Source: PALSA-270 sp963770915
Lineage (GTDB): Bacteria > Acidobacteriota > Terriglobia > Terriglobales > Acidobacteriaceae
Direction: 5' to 3'
NCBI GenBank assembly: GCA_963770915.1
Contig: CAVYRG010000001.1
Span: 2,604,001 to 2,668,000 of the forward strand
DNA: 64,000 bases
Under the pieces are notes generated by a model that had not been told where the DNA came from, searched no databases, and was given only the letters and a program-made list of their open reading frames with translations. Each line of letters begins with the position of its first letter. The first letter of the stretch is position 1. The position numbers were made by a program, and so were the translations under genes. Positions 36,237 through 44,266 of this stretch are shown here, piece by piece.

Positions 36237-37370
36237 ATGCCTCATGCTGACCAATCGGTGCTGGAAGCAAACAAGCTAGGCAATCTTATAGCAGCGTTGA
36301 TTCGACGCGGCTACGAAGTCATCGGCCCTACCGCGCGCGATGGCGCCATCGTTTTCGACAAGATCGAATCCGCAAATGACTTGCCGGCCGGATGGACCGA
36401 TGAGCAGGCTCCGGGCCGGTACACGCTAAAACGTCGGCAGGACGCGGCGCTATTTGGCTACGCGGTGGGGCCGCACAGCTGGAAAAAGTATCTTCATCCG
36501 GCCGAGCTGCGATTGTGGTCGGCGGAGCGGCAGGACGGTAGCTTCCGCATTCTGAACAACGACAGCCGGCCGCGGCGGCCTTACGCTTTCCTGGGAGTTC
36601 GGGCTTGCGACCTAGCGGCCATTGCAGCGCAGGACCGGGTGCTCCGTGGAGACAAGTATCGTGACCCCATTTACGCAGGCCGGCGCGAAGGCGCCTTCCT
36701 GATAGCGGTGCAGTGTGGCCAGTCTGCAGCGACCTGCTTCTGCGTCTCCATGGGAACCGGGCCGCGAGCTCGCAGTGGATTCGACTTGGCGCTCACGGAA
36801 TTGATTGACGAAGGCCGCCACCGATTTGTCGTGGAGGTGGGTAGTGATCGCGGAGCCGAAGTTCTGGCCGAACTCCAAGCTGGTCCAGCACCAGAAGCTG
36901 ATCGGCGGGCGGCAAAATTGGCAACGGAAACCGCAGCCCACCAACAGACAAGAAAAATCGATAACCAAGGAATCAAGGAACTGCTCTATCAGAATTTCGA
37001 GCACCCGCGATGGGACAACGTCGCCGGGCGCTGCTTGGCCTGTGCCAATTGCACCATGGTTTGTCCCACGTGTTTTTGTACCACCGTGGAAGACGTGAGC
37101 GACGTCACTGGGAACCACGCCGAACGCTGGCGGCGTTGGGACTCCTGCTTCACCCTAAGCTTTTCTTACATTCATGGCGGCAGCGTGCGCGCCTCGGGCA
37201 AGGCACGGTACCGCCAATGGATGACGCACAAGCTAGCCTCGTGGATCGATCAGTTCGGCAGCTCGGGATGCGTGGGCTGCGGTCGCTGCATCACCTGGTG
37301 CCCGGTGGGAATTGACATCACCGAGGAAGCGCGCGTTATCCGGGAGACAGGACATCATGGAAACTCTTGA
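36237..37370 (+). CDS. hydB: Group 3b [NiFe] hydrogenase beta subunit (HydB-like, 4Fe-4S dicluster)
   Basis: The 377-aa protein starts at ATG 36237 with GGAAG in front. It belongs to the anaerobic sulfite reductase A / sulfhydrogenase beta family. The N-terminal domain (10-215) carries FLGVRACDLAAI and the cysteines of AVQCGQSAATCFC. The C-terminal domain has two 4Fe-4S sites: CLACANCTMVCPTCFC at about 265-280 and CVGCGRCITWCPVG near 345-360. In this enzyme class the subunit carries electrons between the NiFe half (HydD-HydA) and the flavin subunit HydG. It is first in a six-gene operon whose members overlap by 4-14 bp. Confidence 0.9.
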   Translation: MPHADQSVLEANKLGNLIAALIRRGYEVIGPTARDGAIVFDKIESANDLPAGWTDEQAPGRYTLKRRQDAALFGYAVGPHSWKKYLHPAELRLWSAERQDGSFRILNNDSRPRRPYAFLGVRACDLAAIAAQDRVLRGDKYRDPIYAGRREGAFLIAVQCGQSAATCFCVSMGTGPRARSGFDLALTELIDEGRHRFVVEVGSDRGAEVLAELQAGPAPEADRRAAKLATETAAHQQTRKIDNQGIKELLYQNFEHPRWDNVAGRCLACANCTMVCPTCFCTTVEDVSDVTGNHAERWRRWDSCFTLSFSYIHGGSVRASGKARYRQWMTHKLASWIDQFGSSGCVGCGRCITWCPVGIDITEEARVIRETGHHGNS

Positions 37371-37815
37371 GCGCATCATCGCGGAGCATCCATTCTTTGC
37401 CGGTCTGGAGCCAGCCTACATGAAACTGTTGGTAGGCTGCGCTTCCAACCGGCGATTCAAGGCTGGCAGCTACATCCTGAAGGAAGGCTCCCAGGCCAAC
37501 GAGTTCTACCTTATCCGAGCGGGCAAAGTCGCGTTGGAGATTTCCGCGCCGCAACGGCAGCCAATTGTGGTGGAGACGCTCGACGAGGGAGACATCATGG
37601 GCTGGTCGTGGCTGCTGCCTCCTTATGTGTGGAGGTTCAATGCGCATGCCTCGGAAGACACCGCGGCCATCGCGCTCGATGGCAAGTGCCTGCGGACTAA
37701 GTGCGAGAAGAATCACGACCTGGGGTATGAGCTGCTCAAGAGGTTTGCCAACGTCATTGCACAAAGGCTGGAGGCTACGCGATTCCAGTTGCTGGATGTT
37801 TACGGAGCCAAGTGA
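37357..37815 (+). CDS. Stand-alone cyclic-nucleotide-binding-domain protein in the hydrogenase operon
   Basis: ATG 37357 overlaps hydB by 14 bp and gives 152 aa. Nearly the whole protein is a CRP-like cNMP-binding beta-roll: FKAGSYILKEGSQANEFYLIRAGKVALE, and the phosphate-binding-cassette region DEGDIMGWSWLLPPYVW. The last helices (LLKRFANVIAQRLEATRFQL) form a dimer-type C-helix. No helix-turn-helix is present, so it cannot act as a CRP-type regulator itself. Its place between hydB and hydG, where archaeal hydBGDA operons have nothing, suggests ligand-dependent control of the enzyme or a structural role; that is inference. Similar genes are known beside bacterial 3b hydrogenases. Confidence 0.88.
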   Translation: METLERIIAEHPFFAGLEPAYMKLLVGCASNRRFKAGSYILKEGSQANEFYLIRAGKVALEISAPQRQPIVVETLDEGDIMGWSWLLPPYVWRFNAHASEDTAAIALDGKCLRTKCEKNHDLGYELLKRFANVIAQRLEATRFQLLDVYGAK

Positions 37816-38663
37816 TGAGCGCCTCGCCCATAACGCAAAATGATCCGATGGTTCCGCGGCCGTACGTGGTGCGCCAGGTGACTAAGGAAACGCCGGACAC
37901 GTTTACGCTGACCGCGGATCCGGAAGATGGAGCGGACGGAGGCGGGTTCCAGCCGGGGCAGTTCAGCATGTTGTGGGTATTTGGCGTAGGAGAGCTGCCG
38001 ATCTCAATCAGCGGAGATCCTTCCAAATCCGGGCGGCTGACCTACACGGTGCGCTCGGTAGGAGAGGCCACACATGCGCTCGTGCGGCGCACGCCAGGAG
38101 ACGCCATCGGCGTGCGCGGGCCTTTTGGAACCGGTTGGCCGCTGGCTGCGGCAAAAGGTCATGACGTAGTGTTAGTGGCCGGCGGAATTGGGCTAGCGCC
38201 GCTGCGGCCGGTGATCTACCAGGTACTGCAAAACCGGGCGCAATTCGGACGGCTGATCGTGCTCTATGGCGCGCGGAGCCCCCGCGAATTGTTGTATCGC
38301 AAGGAACTCTCCGCCTGGGCGAGGCAGCCGAATACACAGGTTCTGATCACGGTGGATTACGGCGGACTTGGTTGGCACGGACACGTGGGCGTAGTGACGA
38401 CGCTATTCAAGTACGCGCGCCTGCAAGGGCCACGCTCCGTCGCGATGGTGTGTGGGCCAGAAATCATGATGCGGTTCGTCACGCGCGAACTGGAGGGACA
38501 TGGGGTTCCGCGCAAGCAGATTTATCTTTCCATGGAACGCAACATGAAATGCGCCCTCGGTTTTTGCGGGCACTGCCAATATGGGCCGCATTTCATTTGC
38601 AAAGATGGGCCAGTATTCAGCTACGAGGAAATGCGGCCCCTCTTGGAGAAGTATGAGCTCTGA
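37815..38663 (+). CDS. hydG: Group 3b [NiFe] hydrogenase gamma subunit (HydG-like, FAD/NAD(P), 2Fe-2S)
   Basis: The ATG overlaps the previous stop (TGATG). The 282-aa protein has a ferredoxin-reductase-type FAD domain (FQPGQFSMLWVFGVGELPIS), an NAD(P) domain (VLVAGGIGLAPLRPVIYQV and MVCGPEIMMRFV), and a C-terminal 2Fe-2S site in CALGFCGHCQYGPHFIC. It is the subunit that reduces NAD(P)+ with hydrogen-derived electrons, or runs the reverse reaction. The length and motif order match the dihydroorotate-dehydrogenase electron-transfer-like gamma subunits of sulfhydrogenases. Confidence 0.9.
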   Translation: MSASPITQNDPMVPRPYVVRQVTKETPDTFTLTADPEDGADGGGFQPGQFSMLWVFGVGELPISISGDPSKSGRLTYTVRSVGEATHALVRRTPGDAIGVRGPFGTGWPLAAAKGHDVVLVAGGIGLAPLRPVIYQVLQNRAQFGRLIVLYGARSPRELLYRKELSAWARQPNTQVLITVDYGGLGWHGHVGVVTTLFKYARLQGPRSVAMVCGPEIMMRFVTRELEGHGVPRKQIYLSMERNMKCALGFCGHCQYGPHFICKDGPVFSYEEMRPLLEKYEL

Positions 38664-39501
38664 GCCAAAACGCAAGCCCGCGGTAAAGCGGGAAAGCAAG
38701 CCGAAGGCTAAAGCCGCGGTCCGATCGCGACCCAAGCTCAAGATCGCGGTGTTCAAGTTTGCCTCGTGCGATGGCTGCCAATTGAGCCTGCTCGACGCCG
38801 AAGATGAGCTGCTTTCCGTGGTGAGCGCCATCGACATTGCGTATTTTCCCGAAGCGACGCGCGCCATGCTGAAAGGGCCGTACGACATCGGGCTGGTGGA
38901 GGGTTCCGTTACGACGCATGAAGATGCTCATCGCATCCAGGAAGTGCGCCGGCAATGCAAAACGCTCATCACCATCGGCGCTTGCGCCACCGCCGGCGGC
39001 ATTCAAGCTCTGCGCAACTGGAAGGATGTGGATGAGTTCGTTCGCGTGGTCTATGCGACGCCGCAATACATCAGCACGCTGAAGCTTTCCACGCCGATCG
39101 CCGAGCACGTGCCGGTGGACTTTGAATTGCGCGGCTGTCCCATCAACAAGCATCAGCTTATTGAGCTCATCGCCGCCACGCTCATCGGGCGCAAGCCGAA
39201 CATTCCGCTTTACAGCGTGTGCGCCGCCTGTAAGCGCAAGGGCAACGTCTGTGTCACAGTCGCGCACGGCATCCCCTGTCTGGGACCGGTGACGCAGGCG
39301 GGTTGTGGGGCGCTCTGCCCGAGTTTTGATCGCGGCTGCTACGGTTGTTACGGTCCCATGGAAAGCCCGAACACCGCGTCGTTGAGCGGGCAGTTCCACA
39401 TCCTTGGACAAACCGACAGCCAGATTTCGCGCGCATTCCGTGGCTTCAACGCGTGGGCGTGGCAATTCCGCAAGGCGAGCGAGGAGTATGAACACAAATG
39501 A
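38653..39501 (+). CDS. hydD: Group 3b [NiFe] hydrogenase small (delta) subunit
   Basis: ATG 38653 overlaps hydG by 11 bp and gives 282 aa; the longer frame from 38581 lies inside hydG. A Lys-rich N-terminus (about 25 aa) has no Tat signal, in keeping with a soluble cytoplasmic enzyme. Cluster ligands are clear: the proximal-site CDGCQLSLLDAEDE, the ITIGACATAGG and ELRGCPINK motifs, and C-terminal cysteines in CAACKRKGNVC, PCLGPVTQAGCGALCP and GCYGCYGP. It transfers electrons from the NiFe centre in HydA to HydB. Confidence 0.92.
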   Translation: MSSEPKRKPAVKRESKPKAKAAVRSRPKLKIAVFKFASCDGCQLSLLDAEDELLSVVSAIDIAYFPEATRAMLKGPYDIGLVEGSVTTHEDAHRIQEVRRQCKTLITIGACATAGGIQALRNWKDVDEFVRVVYATPQYISTLKLSTPIAEHVPVDFELRGCPINKHQLIELIAATLIGRKPNIPLYSVCAACKRKGNVCVTVAHGIPCLGPVTQAGCGALCPSFDRGCYGCYGPMESPNTASLSGQFHILGQTDSQISRAFRGFNAWAWQFRKASEEYEHK

Positions 39502-40793
39502 GTGGGCACACCAAGACAATTCGCGTTGACACGCTGGCCCGGGTGGAAGGCGAAGGCTCTCTGCTGATCAAACTGGTGGGCGAGCGAGTCAGCGATGTCA
39601 AGCTGAAAATCTACGAACCGCCTAGATTCTTCGAGGCGTTTCTGCGCGGGCGGCATTTCTCTGAGGTGGCCGACATTACGGCGCGCATTTGCGGCATCTG
39701 TCCGATCGCCTACCAGATGAGCGCAGTCCACGCCATCGAACGCGCTCTGGGCATCAGCATCGACCCGGCGGTGCGGCTCTTGCGCCGGCTTTTTTACTGC
39801 GGAGAGTGGATCGAAAGTCACGTACTGCATATTTACATGCTGCACGCGCCAGATTTTCTGGGATACCAAGACGTCATCGGCATGGCCGCCGATCACAAGG
39901 AAGTAGTGGAAAAAGCTCTGCGGCTGAAGAAGATCGGCAATCGGATTGTGACTTTACTCGGCGGGCGGGAGATTCACCCCATTTCTGCCGCCGTTGGAGG
40001 ATTTTATAAGGTTCCGACCAAGCACCAACTACGCGAACTTGTGGACGATCTGCAATGGGCGCAGGATGCCTCGCTCGAGGCCGTGCGCTGGACCGCAGGG
40101 CTGGAGTTTCCTGACTTTGAACAAGACTATGAATTTGTGGCGCTACGCCACCCGGACGAGTATCCCTTTTGTGAAGGACGGCTGGTTTCGAATCGAGGTC
40201 TCGACATCGATGCGGCGGAATATGAAGACCATTTCGTCGAGCAGCATGTGAAGCACTCGACTGCGTTGCATTCGGTGGTACGGGGCAGAGGATCGTATCT
40301 CGTGGGTCCGCAGGCACGTTTCAGTCTGAACTTTGACAAGTTGCCGCCGATCGCGCGGCAGGCCGCACTGGATGTGGGGCTGAAGCCGCCGGTCAAGAAT
40401 CCCTTCCGCAGTATTGTGGTTCGCGCCGTAGAAGTACTTTTCGCCTGCGCCGAGGCGCTGCGAATTATTCGAGAATATGAACCGCCGGCTGCGCCGCGCG
40501 TTGAGGTAGCCCCTCGCGCAGGGGTGGGTCAGGCAATCACCGAAGCTCCGCGAGGGATTCTCTACCACCGCTATGCGCTGGACGACAACGGCATGATCAT
40601 CGCCGCCAAAATTGTGCCGCCGACTTCACAGAACCAGAAGCGCATCGAGGATGATCTTCGAGAATACGCCCCCCGCGTTGCCGCCTGGCCGCTGGCCGAG
40701 GCGACCTGGAAATGCGAGCAGGCGGTGCGCAACTACGATCCTTGCATTTCCTGCTCCACGCACTTTCTGAAGTTGACGATTGATCGGGAATAG
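39498..40793 (+). CDS. hydA: Group 3b [NiFe] hydrogenase large (alpha) catalytic subunit
   Basis: Start and previous stop overlap as ATGA. The 431-aa subunit has both nickel-ligand pairs: L1 in ITARICGICPIAYQMS (about residue 65) and L2 in NYDPCISCSTHFLKL near the C-terminus. After the L2 histidine nine residues remain (FLKLTIDRE), the peptide that a maturation endopeptidase would remove. Members of this class are cytoplasmic, oxygen-tolerant bidirectional NADP-linked hydrogenases, and some reduce polysulfide. No hyp maturation genes lie in the window, so they must be elsewhere. Confidence 0.95.
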   Translation: MSGHTKTIRVDTLARVEGEGSLLIKLVGERVSDVKLKIYEPPRFFEAFLRGRHFSEVADITARICGICPIAYQMSAVHAIERALGISIDPAVRLLRRLFYCGEWIESHVLHIYMLHAPDFLGYQDVIGMAADHKEVVEKALRLKKIGNRIVTLLGGREIHPISAAVGGFYKVPTKHQLRELVDDLQWAQDASLEAVRWTAGLEFPDFEQDYEFVALRHPDEYPFCEGRLVSNRGLDIDAAEYEDHFVEQHVKHSTALHSVVRGRGSYLVGPQARFSLNFDKLPPIARQAALDVGLKPPVKNPFRSIVVRAVEVLFACAEALRIIREYEPPAAPRVEVAPRAGVGQAITEAPRGILYHRYALDDNGMIIAAKIVPPTSQNQKRIEDDLREYAPRVAAWPLAEATWKCEQAVRNYDPCISCSTHFLKLTIDRE

Positions 40794-40816
40794 TCCGGCA
40801 GCGGCATGTGTGATCC

Positions 40817-41254
40817 ATGCTCATCATTGGATGTGGAAACCCGCAGCGCATGGATGACGCAGCCGGGCTGCTCGCGGCGGAGCGTCTACGCGCTCTTGGC
40901 ATTCCTGCAAAGTCTGTGAGCGGCGAAGCCTCAGGACTCGTAGAAGCCTGGAACGACGCAGACGACGTCATCCTTGTGGATACGGTCGTTGGCAGCGGTC
41001 CTGCAGGCTCCATTCACCGCTGGGACACCGAACAATGTCTGCCCCTCCCTGGTTCCCCTTCCTCTACCCATGGTCTTGGCGTAGCCGAAGCGATCGAACT
41101 GGCGCGGGCTCTCGGACGTCTACCTCGAAGGCTGCGTGTCTATGGCATTGAGGGCAGGCAATTCAACTTTGGAACCGACCTCTCGCCCGAACTGCCGCCG
41201 GCGATTGATTCGGTGGTTGAGGAAATCGCCAGGGAGATGAACGCCAAAGCGTAG
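40817..41254 (+). CDS. Hydrogenase maturation protease
   Basis: A 145-aa protein, 23 bp after hydA. It begins with the family's LIIGCGNPQRMDDAAG (GxGNxxxxDDGxG type, containing a metal-binding acidic residue). Further motifs are ILVDTVVGSGPAG, STHGLGVAEAIELA (the conserved His) and VYGIEGRQFNFG. These endopeptidases bind the inserted nickel and clip the C-terminal extension of the large subunit, closing the active site. Its gene order directly after its presumed substrate is typical. Confidence 0.92.
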   Translation: MLIIGCGNPQRMDDAAGLLAAERLRALGIPAKSVSGEASGLVEAWNDADDVILVDTVVGSGPAGSIHRWDTEQCLPLPGSPSSTHGLGVAEAIELARALGRLPRRLRVYGIEGRQFNFGTDLSPELPPAIDSVVEEIAREMNAKA

Positions 41255-41315
41255 CGGTGCCTCCTGCCGGACTTTACGCGGCCGCTGCTCGCGGCAATCG
41301 ACTAGAATTCTTCCC

Positions 41316-42227
41316 ATGCGCACACACCTGACTCTTATCGCTCTTCTCACTGCTGCGACTCTGGCTTCCGCGCAGCAAGTGACGGTTCCTCTCTGGCCGA
41401 ATGGAACTCCGGAACCCTCGACCGTCACCGGCCCGGAATGGAATTCCGCGAAACCAACCGACCGCCCCGTGGCGGGCCGTCCGATTATCCGGCTCACCGA
41501 CGTCAGCAAGCCGACGATCGCCGTGTACAAGCCGCCGGCTTCGAATGATTCCGGCGCGGCGATTCTGGTTTTTCCGGGCGGCGGCTACAGAATCCTGGCC
41601 ATGGATTTGGAAGGAACCGAAGTTTGCACATGGCTGAACTCGATCGGTATCACTTGTCTGCTGGTGAAGTATCGCGTGCCGTTCAACGGCGCTCATTACC
41701 CCGAGCATGTGGAAGATCTGGAAGACGCGCAGGAGGCCATGCGGATCGCGCGTTCCCATGCGAAGGAATGGAAAATCGACCCGCAGCGCATCGGCGCGAT
41801 GGGCTTTTCTGCAGGGGCGCATTTGGCGGTGATTCTCGGCAACCACTCCGATTTCAAGCGCGATGGAATGCCTGATACGCCTGAGAGCAAGATGGACGCG
41901 CGGCCGAATTTTGTGATGGCGATCTATCCCGGCTATCTGACGAATGCGCCGGACCTAACGAAACTTGATCCGGCAATCGGCGCAGGACCCAATACTCCAC
42001 CAACGTTCCTGCTGCAGGCCGAAGACGATCCAGTGCACGTAGAAAATGTGCTGGTCTACTTTGAGGCGTTGAAGGAAGCCAAGGTTCCGGCCGAGCTTCA
42101 TGTCTATGCGCAAGGAGGCCACGGATACGGCTTGCGTCCCACTGAGCTTCCCATCACGCACTGGCCCGCCCTGGCAGAGACATGGTTTCACACCATCCAT
42201 GTGCTAGGCGCGCCGGCATCGAATTGA
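41316..42227 (+). CDS. Secreted alpha/beta hydrolase, acetylesterase-like
   Basis: The 303-aa protein begins with a signal peptide (LTLIALLTAATLASAQQ) and continues VPLWPNGTPEP. The hydrolase core has the oxyanion-hole motif LVFPGGGYRILA, the nucleophile elbow GAMGFSAGAHLA, the acid in LLQAEDDPVHVEN and the His in YAQGGHGYGLRP. This arrangement is that of BD-FAE/xylan acetylesterase-like hydrolases often found in hemicellulose loci. With CE15, GH8 and GH3 it could complete side-chain removal from xylan. Exact ester specificity is not visible. Confidence 0.85.
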   Translation: MRTHLTLIALLTAATLASAQQVTVPLWPNGTPEPSTVTGPEWNSAKPTDRPVAGRPIIRLTDVSKPTIAVYKPPASNDSGAAILVFPGGGYRILAMDLEGTEVCTWLNSIGITCLLVKYRVPFNGAHYPEHVEDLEDAQEAMRIARSHAKEWKIDPQRIGAMGFSAGAHLAVILGNHSDFKRDGMPDTPESKMDARPNFVMAIYPGYLTNAPDLTKLDPAIGAGPNTPPTFLLQAEDDPVHVENVLVYFEALKEAKVPAELHVYAQGGHGYGLRPTELPITHWPALAETWFHTIHVLGAPASN

Positions 42228-42248
42228 ATTTCGCTTTGAGCGCTTTCA

Positions 42249-43232
42249 CTACCAACGCGCGTGGACCGCGGGACGAATCTTCTCGTCGTAAATGCGCTGA
42301 ATTGCGTTCATCGTTTCCTGGCTTAGCGGCGGCAGATCTGAGGCGAGGCAATTCTCGGCGACCTGATCCGGCCGCTTGCCTCCGGGAATTGCGCAGGTGA
42401 CGGCATCGAACGTCAGAATCCAGAGCAGGGCAAACTGGCTCATTGAAACCCCGCCGGGCAATAGCCCGCGGATTTCCTCGACTGCTTCAAGGCCAAGTTG
42501 GTAGTCCACTCCGGAAAAAGTCTCGCCCACGTCGAATGCTTGTCCCTGGCGATTGAAGTTGCGGTGATCGTCAGCGGCAAAGGTGGAATTGTTGCGCAGC
42601 TTCCCGGTTAGCAAACCGCTCGCCAGCGGCACCCGCGCCAGGATGCCGACCTGCTTTTGCTTGGCGCGCGGGAAGAAGAGGTCGGCGGGCTTCTGCCGAA
42701 AACAATTGAAGATAATTTGTACGGTTTGAACATTCGGGAACTCGATGGCCTTGAGCGCCTCTTCCACCTTCTCCACGCTGACGCCGTAGTAGCGAATCTT
42801 GCCTGCCTTCACAAAGTCATCCAGCATGCCAAATACTTCAGGGCGATCATAGAGTTCGGTCGGTGGGCAGTGCAGTTGCAGTAAGTCGAGCGTGCTCGTT
42901 CCAAGGTTTCGCAGGCTGTCGTCGATCCACGTCGTCAGATTTTCCCGCGTATAGCCTTCGACAACCTGCCGAGGCAGGCGGCGTCCGGCTTTCGTGGCCA
43001 CGATGATTTCGTCTTTTCGCGCCTTCTTTAACTTGGCAATCAGGCGTTCGCTGCGCCCGTCACCGTAAACGTCGGCTGTATCGATGAAGTTGACGCCGGA
43101 ATCAATGGCTTTGTGTAGAGCCCCGAGGGCGTCTTCTTCGGAAACGTGCCCCCAGGCTCCCCCGATCGCCCACGCGCCGAAGCTGACGTCAGAAACTTTC
43201 CATCCCGTGCGTCCAAGGGAACGATAGTTCAT
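42249..43232 (-). CDS. Aldo/keto reductase
   Basis: A 327-aa (beta/alpha)8 reductase with the usual tetrad: Asp in NFIDTADVYGDGRSE, Tyr in the same motif, Lys in IVATKAGRR and His in LDLLQLHCPP. The NADPH-binding C-terminus is VTCAIPGGKRPDQVAEN. Its start overlaps the stop of pdxA2 by 4 bp (ATGA), so it is translated with the acid-sugar genes. It may reduce or oxidise an intermediate there. The family also includes many general aldehyde reductases. Confidence 0.9.
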   Translation of the reverse strand: MNYRSLGRTGWKVSDVSFGAWAIGGAWGHVSEEDALGALHKAIDSGVNFIDTADVYGDGRSERLIAKLKKARKDEIIVATKAGRRLPRQVVEGYTRENLTTWIDDSLRNLGTSTLDLLQLHCPPTELYDRPEVFGMLDDFVKAGKIRYYGVSVEKVEEALKAIEFPNVQTVQIIFNCFRQKPADLFFPRAKQKQVGILARVPLASGLLTGKLRNNSTFAADDHRNFNRQGQAFDVGETFSGVDYQLGLEAVEEIRGLLPGGVSMSQFALLWILTFDAVTCAIPGGKRPDQVAENCLASDLPPLSQETMNAIQRIYDEKIRPAVHARW

Positions 43233-44266
43233 GATTGCTTTGTCTCCTTAATGTGATCCGCTTCTCTATGTTCTGCGAGCTGGACCGCTTGCCGGATGGC
43301 TTCCATCAAACTGCGCTCATCGGCTCTGCCCGTGCCCGCGATGTCAAAGGCGGTGCCATGGTCCACGGAGGTTCGGATGACTGGAAGGCCCACCGTAATG
43401 TTCACGCCGCTCTCCAGCCCGAGCACTTTCACCGGCCCGTGGCCCTGATCGTGATACATGGCCACGACCAGATCAAAATCGCCACGCTGAGCGCGGAAGA
43501 ATAAAGTGTCGGCGGGAAGCGGGCCTTCCACCCTCCAGCCTCTGTTGCCGCATGCCTCGATGGCGGGCCTGATTTTCTGTTCCTCCTCGCCGCGTCCGAA
43601 GAGTCCGTTTTCTCCGGCATGTGGATTGATTCCACAAACCCCAATGTGCGGATCGGTGATGCCGGCCCTTTCAAGGGCGACGCGGCCACGCGTGATCGTG
43701 CGCTCGACCAAGCCGGGCTCTATTTTCGCGATCGCATCGATTAAGCCGATGTGCGTGGTCACGTGCAGCACCCGCATTTCGGGCGTTGTCAGCATCATGG
43801 AGACTTCAGGCGTTCCGGTGAGCGCGGCCAGCATCTCGGTATGTCCCGGATAGTTGTGGCCTCCGGCATGCAACGCTTCTTTATTGAGCGGAGCTGTGCA
43901 GATGGCATCGACTATGCGCGCGGTCGCAAGCCGTGCAGCCATCTCGACATAGCGGAACGCAGCGTCGCCGGCAATGGGCGAGAGCTTGCCCCATGGCAGA
44001 CTTTTTGGAATCAACTTGAGGTCCACGCAGTCAATGCTGCCGAATTGGTAAGACGCTCTGTTCACTTCATCCGCCGACAGGCTGCGGACTTTAAGCTGGC
44101 TCTTCACAATCTGACCTGCTTCTCGCAGGCGCTCAGCATCACCAATTACCAGTGGCCGACATTGCTCATAAAGTTCAGCATGGGTAAGGCTCTTCATGAC
44201 GATTTCAGGGCCCACGCCAGCGGCGTCGCCCATGGTAATCGCCACGATTGGCCGGTCTGCGCTCAT
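43229..44266 (-). CDS. pdxA2: PdxA-family dehydrogenase (PdxA2 type, 4-phospho-D-threonate/erythronate)
   Basis: The 345-aa protein starts PIVAITMGDAAGVGPEIVMK, the PdxA signature. The metal-binding histidines are in YPGHTEMLAALTG, HVTTHIGLIDAI and VAMYHDQGHGPVKVLG. The active-site end VNITVGLPVIRTSVDHGTAFDIAG is complete. Classical PdxA acts in vitamin B6 synthesis. When it sits beside a DUF1537 kinase, the enzyme is known to oxidise and decarboxylate 4-phospho-D-threonate or -erythronate to dihydroxyacetone phosphate. The 4-bp overlaps on both sides with the kinase and the reductase favour this catabolic role. Confidence 0.9.
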   Translation of the reverse strand: MSADRPIVAITMGDAAGVGPEIVMKSLTHAELYEQCRPLVIGDAERLREAGQIVKSQLKVRSLSADEVNRASYQFGSIDCVDLKLIPKSLPWGKLSPIAGDAAFRYVEMAARLATARIVDAICTAPLNKEALHAGGHNYPGHTEMLAALTGTPEVSMMLTTPEMRVLHVTTHIGLIDAIAKIEPGLVERTITRGRVALERAGITDPHIGVCGINPHAGENGLFGRGEEEQKIRPAIEACGNRGWRVEGPLPADTLFFRAQRGDFDLVVAMYHDQGHGPVKVLGLESGVNITVGLPVIRTSVDHGTAFDIAGTGRADERSLMEAIRQAVQLAEHREADHIKETKQS

